Assembly: GCF_009730915.1 (NCBI RefSeq)
Contig: NC_052484.1
Span: 558,001 to 622,000, forward strand
Length of the DNA: 64,000 bases
Direction of reading: 5' to 3'
Source: Dioscorea cayenensis subsp. rotundata
Taxonomy: Eukaryota; Streptophyta; Magnoliopsida; Dioscoreales; Dioscoreaceae
The position numbers were made by a program, and so were the translations under genes. Shown one piece after another: positions 23,558-36,312 of the stretch (within the stretch, counting starts at the first letter, position 1; each line of letters starts with the position of its first letter). The notes beneath the pieces were generated by a model. It was given only the letters and a program-made list of their open reading frames with translations, did no database searches and was not told the DNA's origin.

Positions 23558-23634
23558 TTAAGCACGAATGGTAGTTTGGTTAATAAGTTAAAGTCATAAG
23601 GGTATTTCCGTCATGAAAAAAGTCACTACAATTC

Positions 23635-23646
23635 ATATATATAAAC
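23635..23646 (+). promoter_or_regulatory. TATA box of the WAV3-like gene
   Basis: 'atatatataaac' followed about 20 bases later by a CT-rich stretch (about 23,651-23,672), a usual plant transcription start environment. It lies about 280 bases before the start codon. Upstream at about 22,940-22,980 are a 'ttgacc' W-box and an 'acacgtggc' ABRE/G-box-like site. Confidence 0.5.
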
Positions 23647-23918
23647 ATGTTATCTTCTCTCCCTCTTTCCCAGAATCAAAAGAAGAAAAATAAAAAAAAA
23701 AACCAGAGCTTTGTTTCGATCTCTAATGGCGGCTCGACGAAATCGAGGAAGAAGAGAGGAACTACGAGCTTGAAGCTTGGTTGGCTGTAGGATTCCCCCT
23801 ATGAACCTCTCTGTCTGAATTTGCAACCCGATTAATCCCGATTTACTTCCCATTTTCCTCTGAAAATCCCCAATTTCTTTGCATTCCGAAGAGAGGAGCC
23901 CTAGATTGAGTGTTGAGG

Positions 23919-24066
23919 ATGTGGAAGAAGGCGATGAAGGCGCTGAGTGTCAATCTCTGCGCCTACGTGCCGGAGTCTGAGATGGATAGTAGGCCTTTCG
24001 CCTGGTAAGCAGGTGGAGAAGGTCTCCGGCCTGTCGGCTAATTCTGAGAAGAAGGATACCACGGAG

Positions 24067-24097
<31 letters not shown>

Positions 24098-24740
24098 TTT
24101 TAAAAAAATATCAATTTGTTGTTTTTTTTTTGTTTAATTCTATGTGTGTGTGCGTTCGTGTGTGTTTTAGATTTGTATTCTGTTGATCTTTGGTGGGATT
24201 CTCACGAGTGGATGTTTTTGTATATATTTAAGTTTGTTTTTGTGCATCTCTTTGAGATGATGGTTTCTCAAATTTTCATTTTGGTTTTCTCTTTCTGATT
24301 TTCAGAAAAAATATGTTTTTTCCTCAGATGTGGCAGTTGATCTTCAAAGGTTTGCTGTTTTTTTCCCTTGATCATTGGTGCGAATTTCAGGAATGTTGTT
24401 TCTGTTTGTTTTCTCTATTTTTTTTTTTTCTGTTTTTTATTTCTTTCTTTCAAAATTTTTAGACAAAATCTTTCCACGTATGGGTGTAAGACTTTCAAAG
24501 ATTTGCTTTTTTCTAAAGAAATCTCTTATTTCTTATCCTTTTTTTAATTTTCTCTTCGTGTATGTTAGCTATTTTCACCTCATTTTTGTTTATCTCACTC
24601 TTGTGAGTTGATGATATTCTTTTTCTTTTTCTTTTTTTCTTGTCTAAGTTTTAGCAAATTCATGTTTATGTTTCTTGGTGGTTCTATTATTGTGTCACGG
24701 GGATCGGCAAGTAAGGCATAGTGTCATGTTAGTGTGATGT

Positions 24741-24779
<39 letters not shown>

Positions 24780-27597
24780 TTCTAGAATTTGACAAGTCTT
24801 GTTTATCCTTTTTTCCTTGCTTGCTGATTGCATTTCTTTGAAAACAAAGCATAAAAATGACAAGAAACTTTTTTTTTTTCTTTAAACTACTCCCTACCTT
24901 TATTCCCTGATGTATTCTGAAATGTTAATTTATTTTTAATGTCACACTATTCAAGTATTAATGTGCAATTACATGGCATGATGTTGGAGGAATATGAATT
25001 ATTGGAGTTTATATTTCTAAGCAGACAATTTTGGATTCTCAGTTATCTCTGAGATGAAGTCAACCTATGCATTGTTTATTTGGATTGATCGTCACCATTA
25101 GGAATGACAACCACATGATAATGGGTTCCCTCAATTCTTCTGAATTTTTTTGTGCTTGTTTATTTGATTGTCCTGATGCAACTCATCATGTCACTAGAAT
25201 GTCAGATTTTTTGGTTCATTTGCATGATTGCAGTAGATGTCGTATTGACAATTTTTTTGTTTTTTTTTGAGCTCCAATCTTTGACTGGTTTGATGAAACT
25301 CATAGTCTCTCCAAAATATTGGAAGTATGCATTCATACCCAGCCGTACCATAGCAATTTTCAGCATGAGAAGATTCTACAATATTATACAATATTAAAAA
25401 AACATTAGACTGTATCTTGTCTCTTATTGGTTCAGGTTCAAGTGAGTAGAATGTGGTGGAGTATATCTCTGTCGTGTTCACATGTCTAGATTATTTAAAG
25501 TTTCTATGGGTAGAACCACATGAATTATTTGTGTCAACTTGCATCATCTCACTGGCATTTTACATTTATCTCTCAAGTCATTGATTGATGCAAGAACATT
25601 GGCTATTGCTAGTCTATTTGGAGCATTAATATGGCTTTCTTGATGTCTTTGTATGAAGAGTTAAACTAAAGAAAAATTTAAAATATCCATTATTAATGAC
25701 TCTAATCAGTAACTAAAATATTATTTTGTCTCAATTGCTGACTGTTTGATTGTAATTTTGGATTTCACAGAACTTTTGTGCTATTTGTCGCACCACCATC
25801 AACATGGGTCAAGCCCTTTTTACTGCAGAGTGCTCGCATATCTTCCACTTCAAGTGCATTGGATTAAATGTGAAACATGGTAACCATGTATGCCCAATTT
25901 GCAGAGCAAAATGGAAGGAAGTCCCAATCCATGGCTCTCAGAATTCCGATCATTCACGTGGTCGAGCCAGAGTGAGGCCAGTCAATGTGCCCCATGACCA
26001 GGATTATACGATGATCATCAGACCTCCATACCGTGATTACTCCCACAGAAAAGCAAACCTCGCACCTTTGTATCAATCTTCAGAACCGGCTTCTTTTGAT
26101 GATGATGAGCCTCTGAATTTGCAGTCTAACGCCACCAAAGAAACTAGACATGGATGTGCTGACAAAGTGGAGATGAAGACAGAACTAGAATACTCGGCCA
26201 TTCCAAAGTCAGCAATCGAAGAGAATTTTGCTGTATTGATCCATCTAAAGGCACCAAGTGCTGATACAGAACATATCCCTGGTAAAACCACTCGTGCTCC
26301 AGTTGATCTCGTCACAGTTCTTGATATTAGCGGCAGCATGGCTGGGTCGAAACTAGCACTTCTAAAGAGGGCTATGGGATTTGTGATCCAAAACCTTGGA
26401 CCATCTGACAGGCTATCAGTCATTGCATTCTCTGTGACCGGTCGTCGCCTTTTTAACCTTCGCCGGATGACTGAATCTGGCCGACAGCTAGCCCTTCAAG
26501 CTGTTAATTCTTTGGTGGCCTCTGGGGGGACTAATATTGCTGATGGCCTCAGGAAAGGTGTCAAGGTAATTGAAGAACGCAAGGAGAAGAATCCAGTTTG
26601 CAGCATTATACTCCTATCTGATGGGCAAGACATTTATAATATCGCTGGATCTTCTAGTCCTAGACAATCAGAGTACCGATCGCTTTTGCCACCCGTGTTT
26701 TGGGATAGGACAAACAATCAGATTCCTGTCCATGCATTTGGTTTCGGTTCTGATCATGATGCAGCAGCATTGCACTTTATCTCGGAAACCACTGGTGGTA
26801 CCTTTTCGTTCATTGAGGCTGAGGCTGTTATACAGGATGCATTTGCGCAATGCATTGGGGGGCTCCTTAGTGTGCTTGTGCAAAAGCTTCATGTGGTGGT
26901 GGATTGTGTGCACCCTGGAGTGCAACTCACTGATGTGAAATGCGGCAGCTATTCCAGTCAGATGGCGAGTGACAAGCGAAGAGGATCAATCAATGTCGGA
27001 GACTTGTATGCAGATGAGGAGCGTGATTTTCTTGTTTATGTAAATGTCCCGGAAGTTCATCATGAAGATGCAACTGCACTATTGAGATTGTGTTGCTTCT
27101 ATCAAGATGCAGTGTCAAATGAATCAATGCACTTGAAAACCCAAGAGGTACTGCTTCAAAGGCCGGAAACTGTCAGGGAACAAAAAATGTCACTAGATGT
27201 TGATCGGCAAAGGAACCGAATTTTTGCTGCAGAGGCCATGGCTGCTGCTCGGGCCGCAGCAGAGCGCAATGCGCTCTCTGAGGCCGTGTCTATACTTGAG
27301 AATCACAGAAAGATGGTGTCGGAATCTGCAGCTGCCAATGCAGGTGATCAAATGTGCATGGCTTTGGATGCTGAGATGAAGGAAATACAAGAGAGGATGG
27401 CCAATCGACAACGATATGAGTCATCCGGCCGAGCTTATGTGCTGTCAGGATTGAGTTCACATTCATGGCAAAGAGCGACAGCACGCGGTGACTCAACACA
27501 GAGCTCAACCTCAGTTCATGCTTACCAGACACCTTCCATGGTCGAAATGATAGGCCGATCTCAAATTCTGCAAACAAAACCTCATCATCGCAGATAG
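23919..27597 (+). CDS. RING-H2/vWA E3 ubiquitin ligase, WAV3 family
   Basis: Probable E3 ligase of the WAVY GROWTH 3 family. Exon 1 is 23919-24066, exon 2 25771-27597, about 657 residues. Exon 1 opens MWKKAMKALSVNLCAYVPE, like the MGSKWRKAKLALGLNLCVYVP start I know from one Arabidopsis subgroup. RING-H2 ligands are C52, C55, C70, H72, H75, C78, C90 and C93 (CAIC ... CSHIFHFKC ... CPIC). The vWA domain runs from about 229 to 400 with MIDAS DISGSM at 234-239, then SGGTNIADGL and LLSDGQD; the C-terminal part is alanine/glutamate-rich helix. Oddity: a frame break at about 23,996-23,998 ('ccttt'). Read straight, exon 1 meets TAA at 24,004; one T fewer continues into SPGKQVEKVSG ... KKDTTE and joins exon 2 in phase. 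Either an assembly error or a recent null allele. Confidence 0.85.
24067..24098 (+). repeat. (GTT)n at the 5' end of WAV3-like intron 1
   Basis: About ten GTT units start exactly at the inferred donor site, so the donor 'gttgtt' is part of the microsatellite. A second (GTT)n run of about 13 units lies in the same intron at 24,738-24,778. Confidence 0.85.
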
Positions 27598-28428
27598 CCT
27601 CAAAAGCCGAAGCAAATTGGGTTTCGACAACTTCCTGTGGTTAATTTTGTTGTTATTGTTCAATAAAATAAACTAAAATTTGGTGTGTGCCAAATCTTCA
27701 TTGTCAAATATCAATATCATGAAAATTTGGCTCAATGAATGAAGTCTTGTGATTAGAACATAGAACAATGTATGTGTGAATTTAGTTTGAATTCTTGCTA
27801 AATCCAATACCTTGCAATTAATATAAATTTAATTCATTATATATATATATATCTTTTGAATAACATAAATTGTAGCGTACCCCATTGAGGCAGTGTACAA
27901 CAATTTATTATTATTATTTTTTAATAAAAAAACCATAACTTTGTTATGGAAGATAAAAGTGACATAGGAAGAACATGGGAGAATACCAAAAACCAAAAAC
28001 ATATCAACGAAACAGAAATTCCAAACATTGAAGAGAACAAAACAAATCCACTAAAAATAGAAAGATTTAAGTTATAGCATTTCAACATGGTGTCCAAACA
28101 AATTCATAAAAATTTAATTATTAAATAAATATATTTAATAATTTAGAAAATTAATACTATTTTTAAAAATAAAACTCTAATTTTAAATAATTAAATTATT
28201 AATTAATTTAATTAGTTCAAACAAAAAATTTCTTTGCTCTAATTCAATATTTGAAAATAATTATTTAAAAAATAAAAAATAAAAAGACAAACAAGTGACT
28301 ACTAATTCCATCAGGGGTCTCAGGATTTAAATCTAGCTGTTCATTTGCCTCGAGATAAGAGTTCCGACAAAGTATAGAATGATTAGTATCAACTGAGGAA
28401 GTTGGAGAGCTTGTCTCTCGAGTGCTCG
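27598..28428. other. Intergenic DNA and GTF2H2 promoter
   Basis: Polyadenylation-type 'aataaa' at about 27,662, an (AT)n run at 27,840-27,851, then very AT-rich DNA to about 28,300. No gene. The GTF2H2 5' leader probably occupies the last about 100 bases. Confidence 0.5.
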
Positions 28429-30481
28429 ATGGCCGCCAAGAATGGCGACGAGAAGAGGATCCGGCGAGACGGCGCCGGCGGCGATGAGGACGAGGAGGAG
28501 GAAGAGGAGAATGAGGAGGTGATGATGGAGGCGTGGGAGAGGGCGTACGCTGATGAGAGGTCCTGGGAATCTCTCCAAGAGGATGAATCCGGCCTCCTCC
28601 GCCCTCTCGACACGGCTTCTATCCTCCACGCTCACTACCGTCGTCGCCTTCTCCGACGTGCCTCCGCCCCTGCCTCGTCTCGGATCCAGAAGGGGCTTAT
28701 TCGGTATCTCTATCTCGTCATCGATCTCTCCCGGGTGTGTTTTCTTCTTTTTGATTGGAGTTTTGTTTTGATTCAATCGAGATCGGTTTGATGAAGAACG
28801 GAAGGGCATGGTTGGATTTCTGTTAAAAAAAAAAAAGGATTTTTGGTTGTTTTTCCTTGCTGCTTCGAGAGATCCATGAAGTAGTTCCGGTCATACTGTA
28901 TGCATAAATTAGCTTGCTTTCTCTAATAACAGAGCTAAATTCATCTACGATCTGTGTGACATAGTAGTTTAATTTCCCAATTTTAATCAACAATGTGTAT
29001 AAACGACTAATTCTATCTTTATTCTGGCTTGGGAGCAATTTTATACCTTTTGAACCTTTAACTTGTTTTCCATCTTTCATTTCTTCATCACAAAACAGCA
29101 TTAAAAGTGCAATGATCATGTATAGTATATAGAAAATGTAGTTATGTTTTAGTATCTTGGTTGTAATCCTTTGAAAGAAGGCTATGCAAGATGAATCGGT
29201 GCATAACAGCATCATATAATCAACTTATCTTCTCATAAATGGAATTCTTTGATGATATCTAAGACTGTCAAAGTCAACTTGCTTGTTGACGAAGTAGAAA
29301 CAGATATTTGTTCTATGATTTGCTTTCTGTTGTTTACCCCCAAAAGTTTGTTCTTTATTGGAAAAGCTGAATATAATCGTGACCCATTGTTTTAGCACAA
29401 ATGCTTAGATCTGTTTCACTGATTTACTAGTTGATGCAGGCAGCTTCTGAGACAGATTACCGGCCTAGTCGAATGGCTGTGGTCTTAAAAGGCGCTGAGA
29501 CATTTATAAGGGAATTCTTTGATCAGAACCCATTGAGCCATATTGGTCTAGTGATCATTAAAGATGGTGTTGCTCAGCGCCTAACAGATCTAGGAGGTAC
29601 TCCGGATTCACAGATAAAGGCTCTGATGGCTAAGCGGGAATGCTCAGGGGATGCTTCCTTGCAGAATGCTTTGGAGCTTGTTTGTGACTATCTGGGTCAA
29701 GTGCCATCATACGGTCACCGTGAGGTCTTAATCTTGTATTCTTCTCTCAATACCTGCGATCCTAGGGATATAATGGAGACAATAGAGAAATGCAAGAAAG
29801 ACAAAATAAGGTGTTCCGTAGTTGGCCTCTCAGCTGAAATTTACATTTGCAAATATATTTGTGAAGAGACTGGGGGTTCCTATACAGTTGCACTGGATGA
29901 GGTGAGGATGACATCCCAATCTTCTTTTCCTTTTGTTGGAGTTGGAGGTCATAATGTGTTCCACAATAATATTCAATTTGATAATTTTATATTGGCAGTC
30001 TCATTTTAAAGAATTATTACTGGAGCATGCACCGCCTCCAGCTGCAATCGCAGAATATGCTGCTGCAAATTTAATCAAGATGGGTTTCCCACAAAGAGGA
30101 GCGGATGGTGTTATAGCCATTTGCTCTTGTCATAAGGAAGCCAAGGTCGGTGGTGGTTACACCTGCCCAAGATGTAAAGCGCGTGTCTGCGAGTTACCAA
30201 CTGAATGCCGGCTTTGTGGATTGACTCTTGTGTCTTCTCCCCATTTAGCTAGGTCTTATCATCACCTTTTCCCAGTAACACCATTTAATGAGGTTACCTC
30301 CATGCCGTTAAATAAAACACTTCGGAAGACTCCACAAGCCTGTTTTGGATGCCAGCAAAGCCTTGGGAACCAGGGTAAGTGTATAAAATGGCTGGCGGTA
30401 TCAAATTTGTGCAAAGCTGATTTAATATATGATTTTTTTGTCATATTTGAGCACTTATTTTTGTAGGTTTCATGCCCGTTC

Positions 30482-30512
<31 letters not shown>

Positions 30513-31094
30513 AGATCTATAGTATGAGCCAGTATTTTTTGTTCAGAACATGCTTATATTTCTGACTGCATCTGCAACCCAAACCAGTATAGTTGATTGG
30601 GATAACTATTGTGTAGCAAAATTGTGGGGGAGATACTTCTTTAGTGTTCTTGTAACTTTTGATGCAATTCATTCTGAAATTATTATGCAAGTTCAATTTT
30701 GACCTATTGCTCTTCACTGAAAACTGCAAGGAGAACGCAGAAAAATGGTCAAATAATCTGTAACCATACTTGCTTTTGGACTCACCAACTGCATAATATT
30801 TTGCTATTACGGTATAAATGTTTTAGAATGGCAAGCTCCTTATATTTCTGTTCTGGTTTTGATAGTTATCTTATAATTGATAACTTGAACTATCGTCTGC
30901 CACAATTTATCTGCCAATTTTAAAGTTGTTTCTTGCTCATCCATGCAGGAAGCAATTCCGTTCTTTATGTTTCGTGTGGGAAATGCAATCAACTGTTCTG
31001 CCTCGACTGTGACATTTATATTCATGAAAGCTTGCATAATTGCCCGGGCTGTGAAAGCCAGCGTGAATCAAGATCATATGATGCCAAAGCATGA
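28429..31094 (+). CDS. GTF2H2: TFIIH subunit p44 (general transcription factor IIH subunit 2)
   Basis: Core subunit of TFIIH, acting in nuclear transcription initiation and nucleotide excision repair; in known systems p44 binds and stimulates the XPD helicase. Exons 28429-28734, 29440-29901, 29999-30374 and 30949-31094 give 429 residues (family about 400-420) with consistent phases. The N-terminus is acidic (poly-E at about 21-30), followed by EAWERAYADERSWESLQEDE, a family hallmark. A vWA-like domain covers about 93-265 (YLYLVIDLSR ... YRPSRMAVV ... EVLILYSSL). A first zinc cluster at about 298-329 (CSC ... CPRC ... CRLC) and a C-terminal RING-like cluster at about 369-416 (CFGC ... CGKC ... 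CLDC ... CPGC) are complete. No defects seen. Single copy in the window, outside the inverted arms. Confidence 0.95.
30487..30510. repeat. (AT)n microsatellite in GTF2H2 intron 3
   Basis: About 12 AT units. Confidence 0.9.
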
Positions 31095-31931
31095 CAACAT
31101 TTTTTGAAGCACTGAAATGCTGCAATTCCACCAAAGACTGTTGAATAATTTTTTTTAAGTTTCTTTATAACACAGTTGCATGTTGTATTAATTACCGGAG
31201 GCTGTCATGACAATGGCCGTGAGTTCAAAAGCCAATTCTTTTTTAAATTAATCGAAACAGATGTGTATTTTTAGTCTGAAGTAGCAACTCACTCGGAATG
31301 GCTAACATTTTGTACTAGGATATTATTTTCATATTTATTTGACAGGTATATGAAAAATACTACTGTTTTTGCAACCTTTTGTTATCTTCTTGTGATCAAT
31401 TAATATGATGTTGGAGTTCATATTGGATTTGGCATCCTTCACTTTTAAGTTTTTAGAGAAAGCTTATGTTTTCAATGAGATCATGAGTTTGCATTTTAAA
31501 CGAGTTTCACCAACTTCTTGTCCAGATTCCATGAACATCCTATTTGGATGCAGATTCTTATTTTATTTTATTTTTTTAATATTGTGCATTATAATTGAGT
31601 GTTCACTGGCTTTTTGTCCACATTTCATGAACAACATGCATGAGCATCTTATTCGATCCATTCATTAATCATAACATAATAACCAAGAAGTTATATATAT
31701 ATATGTATATTTTATGATTAGTTGACTGTTCTACATCAACAATTCTTATTTAATCTAAATTTTTTGCATTATAGCAGTTAAATTACTGAAAAAATGATGT
31801 CAACTTAAAACATAAAAAATTTATTCAAACAAGGAACTCTATCTGGTCATAAATGGTGGCTGCACTAACCCAAACAGCTGACATCACTGATTAGCTACTA
31901 TCATCCTTCTATATTATCTGTTACTCATGTC
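31095..31931. other. Intergenic DNA between GTF2H2 and CAD
   Basis: AT-rich with a 'tatatatatatatgtatat' run near 31,695. No gene that I can support; short open stretches have no recognisable product. Confidence 0.5.
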
Positions 31932-31939
31932 TATAAATA
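31932..31939 (+). promoter_or_regulatory. TATA box of the CAD-like gene
   Basis: 'tataaata' 56 bases before the start codon, a canonical distance for a leader of about 30 bases. Confidence 0.6.
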
Positions 31940-31994
31940 CATGTGGCTTCAAGTTAAGAGATAACAAGTTAAGGGAAAACTAAAGCAGTAATCA

Positions 31995-33752
31995 ATGGAG
32001 ATATCTGCAGAAAAAGAGCACCCCAGGGAGGCATTTGGTTGGGCAGCAAGAGACCCATCTGGTGTTCTTTCTCCATTTCATTTCTACAGAAGGTAAATAT
32101 AGATTTATAACAATCAATGTAAATTTCATTTACTCTCTGATTAATTTTGATTACCATGTTTATGTTCATCCAGAAATCCAACTGCAAAAGATGTTTGCAT
32201 TAAAATCATATACTGTGGTATCTGCCATTCTGATCTTCATTTCTGCAGAAATGAATGGAAATTCTCTGTATATCCTCTTGTTCCTGGGTTTGTCTCTCTC
32301 TCTCTAATCCTTTTTCTAATTAATAATTAATTTAGCTTAATCTCATGCATAATTTATGATTTAAATCATAGGCATGAGATTGTGGGGATAGTAACAGAGA
32401 TTGGAAATGAAGTTCAGAAGTTCAAAGTGGGAGACAAAGTGGGAGTTGGTTGTGTGGTAGGAGGTTGTGATACTTGTCATCAATGCACTAATGACTTGGA
32501 GAATTACTGTGATAAAACAATCCTAACATACAACTATATATACCATGATGGCACTAGAACATATGGTGGATTTTCCGATGAAATAGTTGTTGAAGAGCAT
32601 TATGTTCTTCGGTTTCCCGACCGGCTGCCAATGGATGGCGCAGCACCATTGTTCTGTGCCGGGATTACCGTTTATAGTCCTCTTAAATATTATGGTCTTG
32701 ATAAGCCTGGATTGCATATTGGTGTTGTTGGTCTTGGTGGTCTTGGCCATTTGGCTGTTAAGTTTGCCAAAGCACTGGGTGTTAGAGTCACTGTGATTAG
32801 TACTTCTCCAAGAAAGCAGAAAGAAGCCATTGATTCTCTTGGTGCTGATGCTTTTCTTGTTAGCACTGATGAACTTCAAATGAAGGTATGTGTATATATT
32901 TGGTGTAAATTTGTGTTGATTTGGTTGTTTGATTTTGTTAATGTGGATGAATTTTTAGGATGCAATGGGGAGCATGGATGGAATAATAGATACAGTGTCA
33001 GCAACACATGCATTGATGCCATTGATTGATTTGTTGAAGAAGCATGGGAAGCTGGTCATGGTGGGAGCTCCTGAGAAGCCATTGGAGATTGAAATGTTTC
33101 CTCTTCTTACTGGTAAGTAAATTGAATCCAATTTGAATTTAATTGAATTGAATTGAATCGGTTTTTTGTCATCGTTTCAGTAATGAAAGATACATAGACA
33201 ATTTTAACAACTTGTATGAGCAAATGTGTGACCTTGTGAAACATTAAAAACTAAGAAGACTAATAAAGTTAATTTGAAATCTTAAATAGATATGATAAAC
33301 ATATTCTATTACGTTTACTTAAGTTGGAACATCTTTGTGAACATAGTAGTAGAATGGAGTGAATTAAGAGTGTGTCATGATAAGAAGAGATTGGTGAGGA
33401 GGTGGCACGAAAGCAGTATGATAATTCGGCATAGTTTCAGTATGAGACTTGCTAATTAAGTTTTCCAACCTATAGCTATGATACCATTATATTATTTCAA
33501 CTCAATACGGTTCAGTATATTTTAACGATGTTTTAATTATGTTTGGCAGGAAGAAAGCAAGTGGTGGGGAGTTGCACAGGAGGAATTAAGGAGACACAGG
33601 AGATGCTTGATTTTGCTGCAGAACATGGTATAACTGCAGACATTGAAGTTATTCCCATGAGTTATGTGAATACAGCCATGGAAAGGCTTTTGAAGGGAGA
33701 TATCAAGTATCGATTCGTCATTGATATCGCAAATACATTGAACTCAAATTAA
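31995..33752 (+). CDS. CAD: Cinnamyl/mannitol alcohol dehydrogenase (CAD family)
   Basis: Zinc-dependent medium-chain dehydrogenase, probably NADP(H)-dependent, reducing aldehydes such as cinnamaldehydes or oxidising mannitol. Exons 31995-32092, 32174-32287, 32372-32885, 32959-33112 and 33550-33752 give 360 residues with consistent phases, the family's usual length. Catalytic zinc ligands are C50 (in GICHSD), H72-E73 (GHE) and C166 (FCAG). The structural zinc loop is C103-x2-C106-x2-C109-x7-C117. The Rossmann motif is [16 protein letters not shown] (about 190-205), followed by ISTSPRKQ, whose Ser and basic residues fit NADP. The start [20 protein letters not shown] is like the 'probable mannitol dehydrogenase' (ELI3) branch rather than the lignin CAD branch. 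Substrate is not decidable from sequence. Intact. Confidence 0.93.
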
Positions 33753-34480
33753 TTAACTTGTATGATGTTCTCAGTGTTTGACTTTTCATGAGTACTCAAT
33801 AAAATGAACTTTGATTACTGTCAAGATTTAATACTGTGTTTAGTTTCAGTATTTCTGCTAAACTCTATTGAACTAAACGTAAAATTCTTGATAAGCCAAA
33901 TTGAAAATAAAATAAAATAAAATCATACTCATCAATCATCACCATTGAGTATTACTGAAATCATATTAAAATAGATTGTTATCTGGTAATTAAAAGTGGA
34001 TAAATTTAAAAAGAAAAAAAAAGAAGCCTTTACTTCTGACATTCAACTTTGAATTATTCTTTTCCGGGTCTAAATAGCCATTAATTAGAAACATTATCAT
34101 GCTAAATCATGTTGTTTGAGCATTGACTTTCATAATTTTTAGTTCTCTGACAATGTCTAGTTCAACACTAACAATAATCATATCTGCATAAGACTAGTTC
34201 CACTCTCAATTACTTAATTTTTTTTTGTCGAGATTTCCATCAATTAGAGCTAAGAGTTTGTCTTGAAGCAATCACTATTAATTTCAGAGCTTAGAGCTTC
34301 AAACCAATTGAGTTGATAAACCATTTCATAATTAATACCAAGTAGTTCTCTTTCATTCATTCATCTCAATCTTTGCTAGATTTTTTTACTAATCCAAGGT
34401 TCATAAGAGTTGCACGTGAAGAACGAAGTCCCATGATTAATAATGAAGAAAAGAGAAGAAATGGAAAAGTTTTTAGTCAC
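33753..34480. other. Intergenic DNA before the gap
   Basis: AT-rich. No gene seen. The last bases before the Ns lie in an open frame that simply runs into the gap. Confidence 0.5.
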
Positions 34481-35480
34481 NNNNNNNNNNNNNNNNNNNN
34501 NNNNNNNNNNNNNNNNNNNNNNNNNNNNNNNNNNNNNNNNNNNNNNNNNNNNNNNNNNNNNNNNNNNNNNNNNNNNNNNNNNNNNNNNNNNNNNNNNNNN
34601 NNNNNNNNNNNNNNNNNNNNNNNNNNNNNNNNNNNNNNNNNNNNNNNNNNNNNNNNNNNNNNNNNNNNNNNNNNNNNNNNNNNNNNNNNNNNNNNNNNNN
34701 NNNNNNNNNNNNNNNNNNNNNNNNNNNNNNNNNNNNNNNNNNNNNNNNNNNNNNNNNNNNNNNNNNNNNNNNNNNNNNNNNNNNNNNNNNNNNNNNNNNN
34801 NNNNNNNNNNNNNNNNNNNNNNNNNNNNNNNNNNNNNNNNNNNNNNNNNNNNNNNNNNNNNNNNNNNNNNNNNNNNNNNNNNNNNNNNNNNNNNNNNNNN
34901 NNNNNNNNNNNNNNNNNNNNNNNNNNNNNNNNNNNNNNNNNNNNNNNNNNNNNNNNNNNNNNNNNNNNNNNNNNNNNNNNNNNNNNNNNNNNNNNNNNNN
35001 NNNNNNNNNNNNNNNNNNNNNNNNNNNNNNNNNNNNNNNNNNNNNNNNNNNNNNNNNNNNNNNNNNNNNNNNNNNNNNNNNNNNNNNNNNNNNNNNNNNN
35101 NNNNNNNNNNNNNNNNNNNNNNNNNNNNNNNNNNNNNNNNNNNNNNNNNNNNNNNNNNNNNNNNNNNNNNNNNNNNNNNNNNNNNNNNNNNNNNNNNNNN
35201 NNNNNNNNNNNNNNNNNNNNNNNNNNNNNNNNNNNNNNNNNNNNNNNNNNNNNNNNNNNNNNNNNNNNNNNNNNNNNNNNNNNNNNNNNNNNNNNNNNNN
35301 NNNNNNNNNNNNNNNNNNNNNNNNNNNNNNNNNNNNNNNNNNNNNNNNNNNNNNNNNNNNNNNNNNNNNNNNNNNNNNNNNNNNNNNNNNNNNNNNNNNN
35401 NNNNNNNNNNNNNNNNNNNNNNNNNNNNNNNNNNNNNNNNNNNNNNNNNNNNNNNNNNNNNNNNNNNNNNNNNNNNNNNN
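34481..35480. other. Assembly gap, exactly 1,000 N
   Basis: Run of Ns of a round size, so a placeholder of unknown true length. Open frames spanning it are artefacts. Confidence 0.99.
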
Positions 35481-36045
35481 TTCTGTTGTCTGTTTTAGCT
35501 TTACTATTAGTGGACTTCTATGTTCTTTCGGTTGTTACACCTTTTTTCTTAGCTTATTGTGGTGTTTAGTCAATTTGTTATGTCGTTTTATGTGGGTTGT
35601 TATACTTTTTTTTTTTTAATAACAGTTGTTTATTAATGTTTCCAAAACCATTACCAACTTTAAAAAAACCCTACATACCAAGCTAAACAGTTTAAAAGGA
35701 CAATCATATTTTGTATTAGACTTACCTAAAATATTGAAACATCAAATACATCTGAATATTTTTCAATTTCATGATAAAAGCAAAGTTTGGAGTTTTTTAT
35801 TTTAAAAACCGGATACTTATCGTAGAAACCAGGACGAACACTCATCGAAAGCAATTCAGAAAAAAATAAAAATAATTAAAAATATATATATTTTACTATA
35901 CACATTAGCCAAATTCGAAGATATTTCTAGGTCAATGGCCAGTCGAACCCATTTCCCATTTTTTTAGTTCTCTCTGGATGTATGCATCTTTGATCATGTG
36001 TTGCGTTTTCTTGAGAGCTCCAAGATGAAATCTATGTATTGTATT
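35481..36045. other. AT-rich DNA after the gap
   Basis: No gene recognised. The first bases could be the end of whatever lies in the gap. Confidence 0.4.
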
Positions 36046-36312
36046 GTATTTTTTTTTTCGTTGACAAAGTCGACAAGCGACTAAGTAAAAGACAAGCGGG
36101 TACAAAAATATACCAATTATGATAGTTTGACTGACTTCTTTGGGATAACTCCCCATACACACAACCCTGGAAGGGAGTACGAGAGGTATTTTTCACACAG
36201 AACACTCACAGGGGACTGAGAGAAAGAGAGTTGTAATATGAAAGGTTCGAACTCGAGACCTCTCAATCAAAACCACCGATAATTATTAGTGGGCTAGCCC
36301 ACGGTTCTTGTG
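36046..36312 (-). mobile_element. tRNA-derived SINE-like element
   Basis: On the minus strand, 'tagcccacta' (A-box-like) is followed about 40 bases later by 'ggtctcgagttcgaacc', a good RNA polymerase III B box as in plant SINEs, then a body with CT-rich 'ctctctttctctcag', and a terminal A-run near 36,050. Target duplications are not clear. About 265 bases. Confidence 0.55.

Noticed and set aside
28333-28809. - strand ORF of 158 codons
   Set aside because: Antisense of the GC-rich GTF2H2 exon 1; low-complexity Ser/Leu/Pro composition.
34373-35569. Open frame of about 400 codons across the N run
   Set aside because: Almost all codons are unknown bases of a placeholder gap.
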